DNA from: Solihabitans fulvus
GTDB lineage: Bacteria; Actinomycetota; Actinomycetes; Mycobacteriales; Pseudonocardiaceae
Assembly (NCBI RefSeq): GCF_008386585.1
Contig: NZ_VUOB01000010.1
Span: 1-64,000 of the forward strand
DNA length: 64,000 nucleotides
Direction: 5' to 3'
The notes below the pieces were generated by a model. That model was not told where the DNA came from, did no database searches, and saw only the letters and a list, made by a program, of their open reading frames with translations. Both the position numbers and the translations under genes were made by a program. Positions 15,708-28,083 of the stretch are shown piece by piece. Every line of letters starts with the position of its first letter. The stretch's first letter is position 1.

Positions 15708-17459
15708 ATGCAGTTCCACAAGTACGACGTCGTCATCGTCGGAGCCGGCGGCGCCGGTATGCGCGCGGCCATCGAGTCCGGCCAGCGCGCCCGCACCGCC
15801 GTGTTGACCAAGCTCTACCCCACGCGGTCCCACACGGGCGCGGCACAGGGCGGCATGTGTGCCGCGCTGGCCAACGTCGAGGAGGACAACTGGGAGTGGC
15901 ACACCTTCGACACGATCAAGGGCGGTGACTACCTGGTCGACCAGGACGCCGCCGAGATCATGGCGAAGGAGGCCATCGACGCGGTCCTCGACCTGGAGAA
16001 GATGGGCCTGCCGTTCAACCGCACGCCCGAGGGCAAGATCGACCAGCGGCGGTTCGGCGGCCACACCCGCAACCACGGCGAGGCGGCCGTGCGGCGCGCC
16101 TGCTACGCGGCGGACCGCACCGGCCACATGATCCTCCAGACGCTGTACCAGAACTGCGTCAAGCACGGGATCGAGTTCTTCAACGAGTTCTACGTGCTGG
16201 ACGTCCTGCTCACCGAGGGCGAGGACGGCCCGGTCTGCACCGGCGCGGTCGCCTACGAGCTGGCCACCGGCGAGATCCACGTGTTCCAGGCGAAGTCGAT
16301 CGTGTTCGCCACCGGCGGCTTCGGCAAGGTCTTCAAGACCACCTCGAACGCGCACACGCTGACCGGCGACGGCATGGGCATCGTGTTCCGCAAGGGCCTT
16401 CCCCTTGAGGACATGGAGTTCTACCAGTTCCACCCGACCGGCCTTGCCGGCCTCGGCATCCTGCTCACCGAGGGCGCGCGCGGCGAGGGCGCGATCCTGC
16501 GCAACGCCTCCGGCGAGCGGTTCATGGAGCGCTACGCCCCGACCATCAAGGACCTCGCGCCGCGCGACATCGTCGCGAGGTCGATGGCGCTCGAGGTGTT
16601 GGAGGGTCGCGGCGCCGGCCCGAACAAGGACTACGTGCTGCTGGACTGCACGCACCTCGGGGCCGAGGTGCTGGAGACCAAGCTGCCCGACATCACCGAG
16701 TTCGCCCGCACCTACCTCGCGGTCGACCCGGTGACCGAACCGGTGCCGGTGTACCCGACCGCGCACTACGCGATGGGCGGCATCCCGACCAACATTCACG
16801 CCGAGGTGTTGCGGGACAACGAGAACGTGATCCCCGGCCTGTACGCGGCCGGCGAGTGCGCCTGCGTCTCGGTGCACGGCGCGAACCGGCTCGGCACGAA
16901 CTCGCTGCTGGACATCAACGTGTTCGGCCGCAGGGCCGGCATCGCCGCGGCCGAGTACGCGCTCGCGCACGACCACGTGGACATCCCGGAGAACCCCACC
17001 AAGGTCGTCGAGGAGCAGCTCGCGCTGCTGCTGTCCGAGCACGGCCACGAGCGCGTCGCGGACATCCGCATCGAGCTCCAGGCCACGATGGACGCGAACG
17101 CCTCGGTGTACCGCACAGAGGAGACGCTCAAGCAGGCGCTGCACGACGTGCAGGCCCTCAAGGAGCGGTACGCGCACATCTCGGTGCAGGACAAGGGCAA
17201 GCGGTTCAACACCGACCTGCTCGAGGCGGCCGAGCTCGGCTTCCTGCTCGAACTGGCGGAGATCCTGGTGACCGGCGCGCTGGCGCGCAAGGAGTCGCGG
17301 GGCGGGCACGCCCGCGAGGACTACCCCAACCGCGACGACACGAACTTCATGCGTCACAGCATGGCGTACAAGCAGGGCGAGGGGCTCACCGCCGACATCA
17401 GGCTGGACTACAAGCCTGTGACCTTTACCCGGTACCAGCCGATGGAGCGCAAGTACTGA
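15708..17459 (+). CDS. sdhA: Succinate dehydrogenase flavoprotein
   Basis: Catalytic subunit oxidising succinate to fumarate, 583 residues. FAD-binding VIVGAGGAGMRAA at the N-terminus, RSHTGAAQGG with the His that covalently binds FAD, EFYQFHPTG and GEGAILRN active-site segments, and HYAMGGI near residue 350 are all intact. The C-terminal helical and capping domains are complete. It lies 46 bases after sdhD and its stop overlaps sdhB as TGATG, so subunits are made together. Confidence 0.97.
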   Translation: MQFHKYDVVIVGAGGAGMRAAIESGQRARTAVLTKLYPTRSHTGAAQGGMCAALANVEEDNWEWHTFDTIKGGDYLVDQDAAEIMAKEAIDAVLDLEKMGLPFNRTPEGKIDQRRFGGHTRNHGEAAVRRACYAADRTGHMILQTLYQNCVKHGIEFFNEFYVLDVLLTEGEDGPVCTGAVAYELATGEIHVFQAKSIVFATGGFGKVFKTTSNAHTLTGDGMGIVFRKGLPLEDMEFYQFHPTGLAGLGILLTEGARGEGAILRNASGERFMERYAPTIKDLAPRDIVARSMALEVLEGRGAGPNKDYVLLDCTHLGAEVLETKLPDITEFARTYLAVDPVTEPVPVYPTAHYAMGGIPTNIHAEVLRDNENVIPGLYAAGECACVSVHGANRLGTNSLLDINVFGRRAGIAAAEYALAHDHVDIPENPTKVVEEQLALLLSEHGHERVADIRIELQATMDANASVYRTEETLKQALHDVQALKERYAHISVQDKGKRFNTDLLEAAELGFLLELAEILVTGALARKESRGGHAREDYPNRDDTNFMRHSMAYKQGEGLTADIRLDYKPVTFTRYQPMERKY

Positions 17460-18289
17460 TGACCGCTTCAGCAACTTCCGCCGCCTCCGCGCAGGACAAC
17501 ACGTCGGCGGGTCAGGACAAGACCAACGCAGCCGGTTCCAGGGGCTCGCAGCCCCCGGTGCCGGAGGGCGCCATCACCATCACGGTGAAGATCCGCCGGT
17601 TCAACACGGAGTTCGACGACGAGCCGCGCTGGGAGTCCTTCCAGGTTCCCGCGCTGCCGACGGACCGGGTGCTGAACCTGCTGCACCACGTGAAGTGGTA
17701 CCTGGACGGCACGCTGACCTTCCGCCGTTCCTGCGCGCACGGCATCTGCGGGTCCGACGCCATGCGCATCAACGGCGTGAACCGGTTGGCCTGCAAGGTT
17801 CTCGTGAAGGACCTGCTGGCCGGCGGCGGCAAGGCGACCACGATCACCATCGAGCCCATCAAGGGCCTGCCGGTGCACAAGGACCTGCTCGTCGACATGG
17901 AGCCGTTCTTCGAGGCGTTCCGCGCGGTCAAGCCGTACCTGATCAACTACGGCCAGGAGCCGACCCGCGAGCGGATCCAGTCCGCGGCGGACCGCGAGCG
18001 CTTCGACGACACGACCAAGTGCATCCTGTGCGCCTGCTGCACGACCTCGTGCCCGGTGTACTGGACCGAGGGCTCCTACTTCGGCCCCGCCGCGATCGTG
18101 AACGCGCACCGCTTCATCTTCGACAGCCGGGACGAGGCCGCCGAGGAGCGCCTGGACATCCTCAACGACGTCGACGGCGTGTGGCGCTGCCGCACCACGT
18201 TCAACTGCACGGACGCCTGCCCGCGCGGCATTCAGGTCACCAAGGCGATCCAGGAGGTCAAGCGCGCGCTGCTGTTCAAGCGCGTCTGA
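17459..18289 (+). CDS. sdhB: Succinate dehydrogenase iron-sulfur subunit
   Basis: Electron-transfer subunit, 276 residues. The plant-type [2Fe-2S] site reads CAHGICGSDAM then a distal Cys (NRLAC); the Asp in the third ligand place is usual for this class. CILCACCTTSCP supplies the [4Fe-4S] cluster and CRTTFNCTDACP the [3Fe-4S] cluster with sharing of the last motif. A 40-residue Ala/Ser/Gln-rich N-terminal extension before ITITVKIRRFN is typical of actinomycete SdhB. A terminator follows 16 bases after the stop. Confidence 0.97.
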   Translation: MTASATSAASAQDNTSAGQDKTNAAGSRGSQPPVPEGAITITVKIRRFNTEFDDEPRWESFQVPALPTDRVLNLLHHVKWYLDGTLTFRRSCAHGICGSDAMRINGVNRLACKVLVKDLLAGGGKATTITIEPIKGLPVHKDLLVDMEPFFEAFRAVKPYLINYGQEPTRERIQSAADRERFDDTTKCILCACCTTSCPVYWTEGSYFGPAAIVNAHRFIFDSRDEAAEERLDILNDVDGVWRCRTTFNCTDACPRGIQVTKAIQEVKRALLFKRV

Positions 18290-18305
18290 CCCCGCCAGCA
18301 CGGCC

Positions 18306-18335
18306 GGCCCCCGACACCCCACGGTGTCGGGGGCC
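18306..18335 (+). terminator. Terminator of the sdh operon
   Basis: Perfect 13-bp stem, 18306-18318 with 18323-18335, with a 4-nt CCAC loop, just after sdhB. Confidence 0.85.
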
Positions 18336-18420
18336 GTCGCGTTTCGGGGCTGTCCCGACGGGAGGTCGCCTGCCAGGCTGGCCCGGTCAGTCCACGGAAC
18401 GAGGAAACGGCGGTGCCTGG

Positions 18421-18489
18421 ATGCCTGACGGTGGCCGGATGTCTGACGATGGCCGGAATTCTGACGATGCCCGAATGTCGGACAAGGAC
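18421..18489 (+). repeat. 18-base tandem repeat at the start of the MBL gene
   Basis: Four decaying copies of an ATGTCTGACGATGGCCGG-like unit, each adding six residues and usually a fresh ATG. Confidence 0.7.
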
Positions 18490-19416
18490 AGCGCTCGACC
18501 CGACGCGGCGAGCCTGCGGGAGGTGGCGGCCGGGGTGCACGCGTGGATCCAGCCGGACGGCTCGTGGTGGGTGAACAACGCGGGCGCGGTGCTCGGCGAG
18601 GACGGCGTCGTGCTGGTGGACACCTGCGCGACCGCGCGGCGCACCACCAGGTTCCTCGCCGCCGTCGCGGCGGCCTCCGGTGACGCGCCGATCCGGCTCG
18701 CGGTCAACACGCACCTGCACGGCGACCACACCTACGGCAACGCGCTGCTGCCGGAGTCGACGGTGCTGGTCGCGCACGAGCGGACCCGCGCCGGCCTGCT
18801 TGCCGACTTCATCCTGGCCGCGACGCCCCCGATCTGGTCGCCGCTGCCGGACTGGGGCGTCACCGCCGTGCGCCCGCCGACGGTCACCCTGCGGGACGAG
18901 CTGACGCTGCACACCGGGCAGCGCAGGATCGAGCTTCGGCACCCCGGCCACCCGGCGCACACCGAGGGCGACGTCGTCGCGTGGCTGCCGGCGGAGCGGG
19001 TGCTGTTCAGCGGCGACCTGCTGTTCCACGGGGTGACGCCGCTGCTGCTGATGGGGTCCGTCGCTGGCGCGATCGCCTCGCTGGACTGGCTGGCCCGGTT
19101 CGCCCCCGCCACGGTCGTGCCCGGCCACGGCCCGCTGATCGACGGCGACGCGCTGCCCGCCGTCCTCGACGCGCACCGCCGCTACTACGGGCTGGTGCGG
19201 GCCACCGCGCTGGCCGGGCTGGCCGCCGGCCGGACGCCGCTTGAGGCGGCGCTCGACTGCGAGCTCGGCGAGTTCGCCGGGCTGCCCGACCGGGAGCGGA
19301 TCGTGCTGAACCTGCACCGCGCCTACGCCGAGGAGCGCGGCGAGGAACCCGACCTGCTGGCGGCGTTCGCCGACGCGGTCGCCCTCAACGGCGGCCCGAT
19401 GCGCTGCGTGGCCTGA
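18421..19416 (+). CDS. Metallo-beta-lactamase-fold hydrolase
   Basis: A 331-residue MBL superfamily enzyme of unknown substrate. The zinc motif appears as NTHLHGDHTYGN, followed by GHPAHTEGDVV, LFSGDLLFH (metal-bridging Asp) and VVPGHGPL. This pattern resembles the quinoprotein-relay/SoxH-like group of MBL proteins rather than true beta-lactamases. There is no signal peptide. The start is uncertain: four 18-base tandem units at 18421-18489 encode MPDGGR, MSDDGR, NSDDAR and MSDKDS, three of which begin with ATG, so starts at 18421, 18439 or 18475 are possible, and conserved-looking sequence begins only near LREVAAGVHAW. Confidence 0.85.
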   Translation: MPDGGRMSDDGRNSDDARMSDKDSARPDAASLREVAAGVHAWIQPDGSWWVNNAGAVLGEDGVVLVDTCATARRTTRFLAAVAAASGDAPIRLAVNTHLHGDHTYGNALLPESTVLVAHERTRAGLLADFILAATPPIWSPLPDWGVTAVRPPTVTLRDELTLHTGQRRIELRHPGHPAHTEGDVVAWLPAERVLFSGDLLFHGVTPLLLMGSVAGAIASLDWLARFAPATVVPGHGPLIDGDALPAVLDAHRRYYGLVRATALAGLAAGRTPLEAALDCELGEFAGLPDRERIVLNLHRAYAEERGEEPDLLAAFADAVALNGGPMRCVA

Positions 19417-19468
19417 CCCAAAGCTTTGACCCTAGGCCCTCGTCCGAGGCGTTGACGGCCTGGGGCAA

Positions 19469-19507
19469 GGAGAAGGGGCGCCAGGAGCGACCTGGTGCCC
19501 CTTCTCC
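19469..19507. terminator. Terminator after the MBL gene
   Basis: 17-bp stem, 19469-19485 with 19491-19507, one G-U pair, 5-nt loop. Because the next coding gene (19705-20052) converges, it may serve both directions. Confidence 0.8.
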
Positions 19508-19704
19508 GCTCTCCCACGCGAAGGCGGCCCTGCATCCGCCGTCGCGGGCACACGGGTGCGGCGAAACCGCACTCAGCCTGCTGATCAGGTGTTGACAGTC
19601 CCCAGTCGGGGCGCGGCGGCGAACACGGCCGCAACCCTCCACTGACCACCTGATCGGTGCGGCGGCGCGATCCGTTACGCGTCCGACACGGCGAGAATCG
19701 CGGC
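19508..19704. other. Non-coding stretch with small stem-loops and motif copies
   Basis: About 200 bases between converging genes. It holds a 6-bp hairpin (GTGCGG/CCGCAC near 19555), CCCC-AGTC-GGGG near 19600, and two copies of the CACCTGATC core, minus strand at 19581-19591 and plus strand at 19643-19658. No protein-coding pattern was seen. A small RNA is possible but unsupported. Confidence 0.4.
19643..19658 (+). promoter_or_regulatory. Recurring GATCACC-KGATCRGT motif, copy 3
   Basis: TGACCACCTGATCGGT in the non-coding stretch before the 19705 gene end. Confidence 0.3.
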
Positions 19705-20052
19705 CTATGCCCAGAAGACGGCGACGCCCACGTTGACCACGACCAACCCGCCCATGGCCGGCGCCAGCCAGCTCGGGATCCGCTTCTTGTTCAGGTACAG
19801 CACGGCCAGCACCGCGATGGCGACCAGGACCGCCAGCTTGACGGCGATCTTGACGTGGTCGTACTCCTTGTGCGTCACCGGCGACAGCGCGACGAGGGCC
19901 ACGCCGGTGATCAGCTGGAGGCCCGAGCCGTGCAGCCAGCCCTTGTTCAGCGGGGCGTCCGCGCCGGCCCGACGCTGCACGAAGAACATCGCGACCAGCA
20001 TGCCCATGCCGAGCAGGTGCAGGAACACGAGCAGGTGACGCAGGAATTCCAT
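19705..20052 (-). CDS. Four-helix membrane protein of unknown function
   Basis: A 115-residue integral membrane protein with four predicted helices: LRHLLVFLHLLGMGMLVAMFF, LQLITGVALVALS, AVKLAVLVAIAVLAVLYL and APAMGGLVVVNVGVAVFW. His residues in the first helix (RHLLVFLHLLG) recall CopD/DUF2269-like heme or copper proteins, but the likeness is loose. GAGGAG lies seven bases before the ATG. It is followed 40 bases upstream on the same strand by another small membrane protein, suggesting a two-gene unit. Confidence 0.8.
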   Translation of the reverse strand: MEFLRHLLVFLHLLGMGMLVAMFFVQRRAGADAPLNKGWLHGSGLQLITGVALVALSPVTHKEYDHVKIAVKLAVLVAIAVLAVLYLNKKRIPSWLAPAMGGLVVVNVGVAVFWA

Positions 20053-20092
20053 CGGAAGGCTCCTCTGTGGTGGGTTGCGGCCGGCCGGGAGG

Positions 20093-20332
20093 CTATCGGC
20101 TGGCCGCCCGCGCGGCGAGGACGCCGCGCAGGCCGAGGACCCCGATCACGGTGCCCAACGTCAGCGAGACGAGCACCAGCACCAGGTGCACGGTGAAGAA
20201 CCCGGTGGCGCCGCCGGCCGCGTCCCACGAACGGGAGTCCTTCCAGATGTTGCTCAGGAAGGTCGGCCAGATCACCCAGGACCACACCCCGAACGCAAGC
20301 AGGAACAGGGACATGCCTCGGGAGAGCTTCAC
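20093..20332 (-). CDS. SCO4848-family small membrane protein
   Basis: 79 residues, two membrane helices (MSLFLLAFGVWSWVIWPTFL and VHLVLVLVSLTLGTVIGVLG), with the central motif NIWKDSRSWD. The sequence and its position divergent from a D,D-carboxypeptidase match, from memory, Streptomyces SCO4848 next to SCO4847. Function is unknown; the conserved neighbourhood suggests a link to envelope or peptidoglycan maturation. The GTG start at 20332 lies 60 bases from the divergent dac start, so the promoters must overlap. Confidence 0.85.
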   Translation of the reverse strand: MKLSRGMSLFLLAFGVWSWVIWPTFLSNIWKDSRSWDAAGGATGFFTVHLVLVLVSLTLGTVIGVLGLRGVLAARAASR

Positions 20333-20380
20333 ACGCTCAGTATCCGACGTGGTGGGTGTCGGTCACTCAACCGGGGTGGC

Positions 20381-20386
20381 TAGCCT
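20381..20386 (+). promoter_or_regulatory. Candidate -10 box for a leaderless carboxypeptidase mRNA
   Basis: TAGCCT ends exactly six bases before the GTG at 20393, the spacing expected when transcription starts at the start codon. No Shine-Dalgarno sequence is present. Confidence 0.5.
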
Positions 20387-20392
20387 GTTTTC

Positions 20393-21700
20393 GTGCCCTC
20401 CACTGCTCGCCGGCCCGTCGCTGCCCTGGTCGTCGCACTCTGCACCCTGGTGACCGCCGGGGTGCTCGCCGCGCCCGCCGCCATGGCGGCCCCCGTCGGC
20501 CCTGGCGGATTCCACGCCCAGGACAACGCAGCGTGCCCGAACCGCGACGCGCCGCCAGCCGCGGTCGACACCTCGGAGAACCCGCCGGCCGGCGCGAAGC
20601 CGCCGGTCCCGCTCGAGGTGCCGGCAACGCCGATCGGCGGCCCGAGGCTGGGCGAGTGCGGCCTGGTGCTGCCGCCCAACGCCCAGCAGCCGCCGGACAA
20701 CATCACCGCCCAGTCGTGGCTGCTCGCCGACCTGGACACCGGCGCGGTGCTCGCCGCGAACGACCCGCACGGCCGGCAGCGGCCAGCCTCGGTGATCAAG
20801 GTCCTGCTCGCGATGGTGGTCAACCGCGAGCTCAAGCAGGACACGGTCGTCACCGCGACCCAGGACGACGCGGCCCAGGAGTGCAACTGCACCAAGATCG
20901 TGCCCGGCACCGGGTACACCGTGGCGCAGCTCACCCAGGCGCTGCTGCTCTCCTCCCGCAACGACGTGGCCAACGCGCTCGCCAGGGCGCTCGGCGGCGC
21001 GCCCCGCGCGATGCAGAAGATGAACGCCCTGGCCAGGGAGATCGGCGCGCAGGACACCAGGGCGGCGACGCCGTCCGGCCTCGACGCCCCCGGCATGAAC
21101 ACCACCTCGGCCTACGACGTCGCGGTGATCTTCCGCGCGGCGATGAAGAGCCCCGACTTCGCCACCGCGATCGGCCTCCAGCGCGCCGACCTGGCCGGCG
21201 TCGGCAGGGGGACAATCCAGGTCCAGAACGACAACAAGGCGTGGCTGACCAGCTTCCAGGGCGCGATCGGCGGCAAGACCGGGTTCACCGACGACGCGCG
21301 GTACACCTTCGTCGGCTCGGCCCAGCGGGACGGGCACAAGCTCGCCGTCGTGCTGCTGCGCGCCGAGCAGACCCCGGTCAAGATCACCGAGCAAGCTGGC
21401 AGGCTGCTCGACTACGGCTTCGCCATGAAGACCACCTCGGACATCGGCAAGCTGGTCGACCCGGCCGCGGCGACCCCGCCGAAGACCGAGGACGTGCGGC
21501 CGGCCCACGCCGCCGAGACGCTGCCGCAGTCCAACCACTCCAACGCCGCCCCCGACCAGATGACGGTCGCGTTCGGCAACGCGGGCGGCCCGCTCACCGT
21601 GGCGGCCGGGCTCTTCCTCGTGGTCGCCCTGCTGATGGTCCTGCGCAAGCGCCGGGCGCGGGCGGCCCGCGCGGCAAGGGCGGCGCAGAGCGGCCCCTGA
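20393..21700 (+). CDS. D-alanyl-D-alanine carboxypeptidase (PBP, S11 family)
   Basis: Trims the terminal D-Ala of peptidoglycan stem peptides outside the membrane. Signal peptide in the first 32 residues; a Pro-rich linker to about residue 95; catalytic domain with SVIK (Ser-x-x-Lys nucleophile), SRN (Ser-x-Asn) and KTG in GGKTGFTDDA. A C-terminal helix LTVAAGLFLVVALLMVL followed by RKRRARAAR anchors it with the enzyme outside. Length is 435 residues. It corresponds in position to M. tuberculosis dacB1 (Rv3330). The GTG start is supported by the leaderless promoter spacing. Confidence 0.93.
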   Translation: MPSTARRPVAALVVALCTLVTAGVLAAPAAMAAPVGPGGFHAQDNAACPNRDAPPAAVDTSENPPAGAKPPVPLEVPATPIGGPRLGECGLVLPPNAQQPPDNITAQSWLLADLDTGAVLAANDPHGRQRPASVIKVLLAMVVNRELKQDTVVTATQDDAAQECNCTKIVPGTGYTVAQLTQALLLSSRNDVANALARALGGAPRAMQKMNALAREIGAQDTRAATPSGLDAPGMNTTSAYDVAVIFRAAMKSPDFATAIGLQRADLAGVGRGTIQVQNDNKAWLTSFQGAIGGKTGFTDDARYTFVGSAQRDGHKLAVVLLRAEQTPVKITEQAGRLLDYGFAMKTTSDIGKLVDPAAATPPKTEDVRPAHAAETLPQSNHSNAAPDQMTVAFGNAGGPLTVAAGLFLVVALLMVLRKRRARAARAARAAQSGP

Positions 21701-21782
21701 GCCGCCCGCTGCGGCCCGCAACGGGCCTTGGCCGGTTCGCGGTCGCAGGACCGTCGCCGGGATCGCGCACGGGCCAGCACAG

Positions 21783-22289
21783 CTACCCGTTCGGCGCAGT
21801 GGATGACGGCGACGACGCGGCGGCGGCGGGCGTCGGCGATGCCGGCGGGCTAGGCGGCGTCGTGGTCGGGATGGCCGGGTCGTCCTCGCCGGACAGCACC
21901 TGCACGGTGATCGGCGCCACCCCGGCCGACAGCGGGGCGATCGCCTCGAACGCTGCCCTGGTCAGGTTCACGCAGCGGCCCTCGGTGTGCGGGCCCCGGT
22001 CGTTGATCCGCACCTCGACGGCCCGGCCGTCGTTGCGGTTGACCACCCGGATCCGGCTGCCGAACACCAGGGTGCGGTGCGCGGCGGTGAGCGCGGCGGG
22101 GTCGAGCAGCTCGCCGCTCGCGGTGTGCACCGGCTGGTCGGGGTCGCCGTACCAGGACGCGAGGCACTGCTCGCCGTCCGAGGACCTCGCCTCGGCCCCG
22201 GCGGCGGACACCGCGACCGCGGCGAGGAGCCCAACGGCAGCCACGGCGGTTACTGGCACGAATCGGGACAGTCGCACGGTCGACTCCAA
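21783..22289 (-). CDS. RlpA-like double-psi beta-barrel secreted protein
   Basis: A 168-residue exported protein. Signal peptide VPVTAVAAVGLLAAVAVSAAGAEA, then a DPBB domain: ASWYGDP, TASGE, AHRTLVFGSRIRVVN and VRINDRGP with the catalytic-type Asp of RlpA lytic transglycosylases. The C-terminal 35 residues are Pro/Thr/Ser-rich, typical of a cell-wall-spanning tail. It neighbours the carboxypeptidase convergently, supporting a peptidoglycan role. Whether it cleaves glycans or is an expansin-like binder cannot be told. Confidence 0.87.
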   Translation of the reverse strand: MESTVRLSRFVPVTAVAAVGLLAAVAVSAAGAEARSSDGEQCLASWYGDPDQPVHTASGELLDPAALTAAHRTLVFGSRIRVVNRNDGRAVEVRINDRGPHTEGRCVNLTRAAFEAIAPLSAGVAPITVQVLSGEDDPAIPTTTPPSPPASPTPAAAASSPSSTAPNG

Positions 22290-22391
22290 CCGGATCGGTT
22301 CAGCAGAGGCGACGCCGACGCTAGGGACGACCCGGCAGACCGGGAAGGCCGATCACGGCGATTCACCGGGCAGGGTCGCGACATCACCGAC

Positions 22392-23420
22392 TCAGCGGCG
22401 GCGCAGCACGCTCCGTAGCGCCAGGCCCGCCACGGCGCCGACGCCGAGCAGCCCGGCCGTGGCGCCGACGCTCGGTCCTTCCCGCACCTCGACGACCGGC
22501 CGGATCACCGCGGGCGGCGGCGGCTTGGGCGGGTCGGACCGCAGGTTGTCCCGCGCGGTCGCCGTCCACGCCGTGACGAACAGCAGGAACTGGGCGACCA
22601 GGTTCGCGAACACCAGCACACCGATGATCGGGCCGAACGCGGCGCCGGCCGGCGAGGTGGTCACCTTGGCGAGGTAGACGGTGGCGACCTGTTTGAGGAT
22701 CTCGAAGCCGACGGACGCCACCAGCGCGCCGCGCACGGCGCTGCGCCAGCTGACGGGCTCGCGCGGGAGCTTGGCCAGCACCCACAGGAACACCAGCCAG
22801 TTGGTCAGCAGGGCCAGCACGATCGTCAGCAGCCACAGCAGGCTGGTGGCCCAGCCGGTGTCCTGGAGGCCGACCAGTTCGAGCAGTGTGTGGCCGAACG
22901 CGGCGCCGCCGACGGTGATGCCGAAGGACAACACCAGCGCGCCGCCGAGGCCGAGCAGCGCGAGGAGGTCCCGCAGCACGGTCCGGAGGAACGGCGGCTT
23001 CTGCTTGTGGTGACCCCACTGCGCGGTCAGCGCCTCGCGCAGGTTGCTCATCCAGCCGAGCCCGGAGTAGGCGGCGGCGAGCAGACCGACCACGCCGACC
23101 GTGCCCTTGGACTGGAGCGCCTGCCTGACGGCCTCGTTGATGGTGTTGCCGAGCGTGCCGGGCACCGCCTTGGCGATGCTCGCCTGGAGCTGGTTGAGCA
23201 GGTCCGGCTGCCCGACCAGCACGAACCCCGCGATGGCGAACGCGATCATCAGCAGCGGCACCAACGAGAGCACGCTGAAGTAGGTGACCGCGGCCGCGTA
23301 GTGCGAGCCGTGCTGCTCGGTGTACTGGTCGGCGGCGCACAGCAGGTGATCGAGCCAGGCGTGCCGCTCGCGCAGCCGCTGGAGCAGGGATGGCTTCGTC
23401 GCTGGCGTGCGCTCGGTCAC
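22392..23420 (-). CDS. YihY/YhjD/BrkB-family envelope membrane protein
   Basis: A 342-residue protein with six hydrophobic helices. The family hallmarks are the first helix block GSHYAAAVTYFSVLSLVPLLMIAFA and YSGLGWMSNLREALTAQWG. A Pro-rich cytosolic loop and a last helix end in RSVLRRR. The family was once called ribonuclease BN in error; members affect envelope integrity and may flip lipids. In M. tuberculosis the homologue Rv3335c lies beside trpS as here. GTG start at 23420 has no clear ribosome site. Confidence 0.9.
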   Translation of the reverse strand: MTERTPATKPSLLQRLRERHAWLDHLLCAADQYTEQHGSHYAAAVTYFSVLSLVPLLMIAFAIAGFVLVGQPDLLNQLQASIAKAVPGTLGNTINEAVRQALQSKGTVGVVGLLAAAYSGLGWMSNLREALTAQWGHHKQKPPFLRTVLRDLLALLGLGGALVLSFGITVGGAAFGHTLLELVGLQDTGWATSLLWLLTIVLALLTNWLVFLWVLAKLPREPVSWRSAVRGALVASVGFEILKQVATVYLAKVTTSPAGAAFGPIIGVLVFANLVAQFLLFVTAWTATARDNLRSDPPKPPPPAVIRPVVEVREGPSVGATAGLLGVGAVAGLALRSVLRRR

Positions 23421-23476
23421 AGTTGAACGCTAACGAGGGCCGTGATCACCCGCAACGCGAGTCCTTTGTGGACAGA

Positions 23477-25014
<1,538 letters not shown>

Positions 25015-25247
25015 CTCTGTGGTCTCCGGCCGAGAACGTACCGAACTCGGTGCGCCGCCGGAGGCGGTTTGCCGGAACGGGTTTCGGCCCTGCGGCAGCG
25101 TAGCGACGGGCCGATTCCACCCGGTTTCGGGGTGGCCGGTAATGATCATGCTGGGCCGAGTGGCCCAACGTGTTAACCCGTTCACCGCAGGGCTTTTGTC
25201 GGCCCGCGACACCGATTTTCCGCGGTGCCGCGAGCCGAGACCGCTGG

Positions 25248-27782
<2,535 letters not shown>

Positions 27783-28083
27783 CAGCGTAGGGGAGCCGAC
27801 GGCGGCCCATCCGGTGGTAAATACGACACGACCGGCGGGAATACCTGGCTTCCTTGGTCGATGCGTCCGACCACGACCTCGATGTCGCGCCCCGCAGGGG
27901 CGCTGGCCGTCGTGCGCTGATCACCCATCCAGGCCAGTCCCCGGTTCGTGCCGGGGCGCGCTGTACCTTCGACGATTTCATCCGCAATCCGCACCGGCGC
28001 GGATCCCCGACACGCGGCCGGCGTCGCCGAACTGTGGGCGGCCGTCGCCGCGCACGCCAGCCCCGGTCCGGCCACCGGTGTCG
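27783..28083. other. Intergenic region upstream of fbiC
   Basis: 301 bases. A candidate minus-strand -10 (TATTTA, about 27817-27822) lies 35 bases from the fbiC start. The minus strand stays open through this stretch but lacks a ribosome site and runs out of frame into fbiC, so I do not call a gene. Confidence 0.4.

Noticed and set aside
18421..19416. Calling the MBL-fold protein a beta-lactamase
   Set aside because: No signal peptide and motif context resembles other MBL hydrolases.
25015..25247. Possible riboswitch or small RNA between fbiC and the small membrane protein gene
   Set aside because: Some hairpins are present, but no recognised aptamer core; only promoter-like hexamers by eye.
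27790..27990. Possible small minus-strand gene before fbiC
   Set aside because: Frame is open but has no ribosome site or own stop before fbiC, and no recognisable domain; more likely leader sequence.
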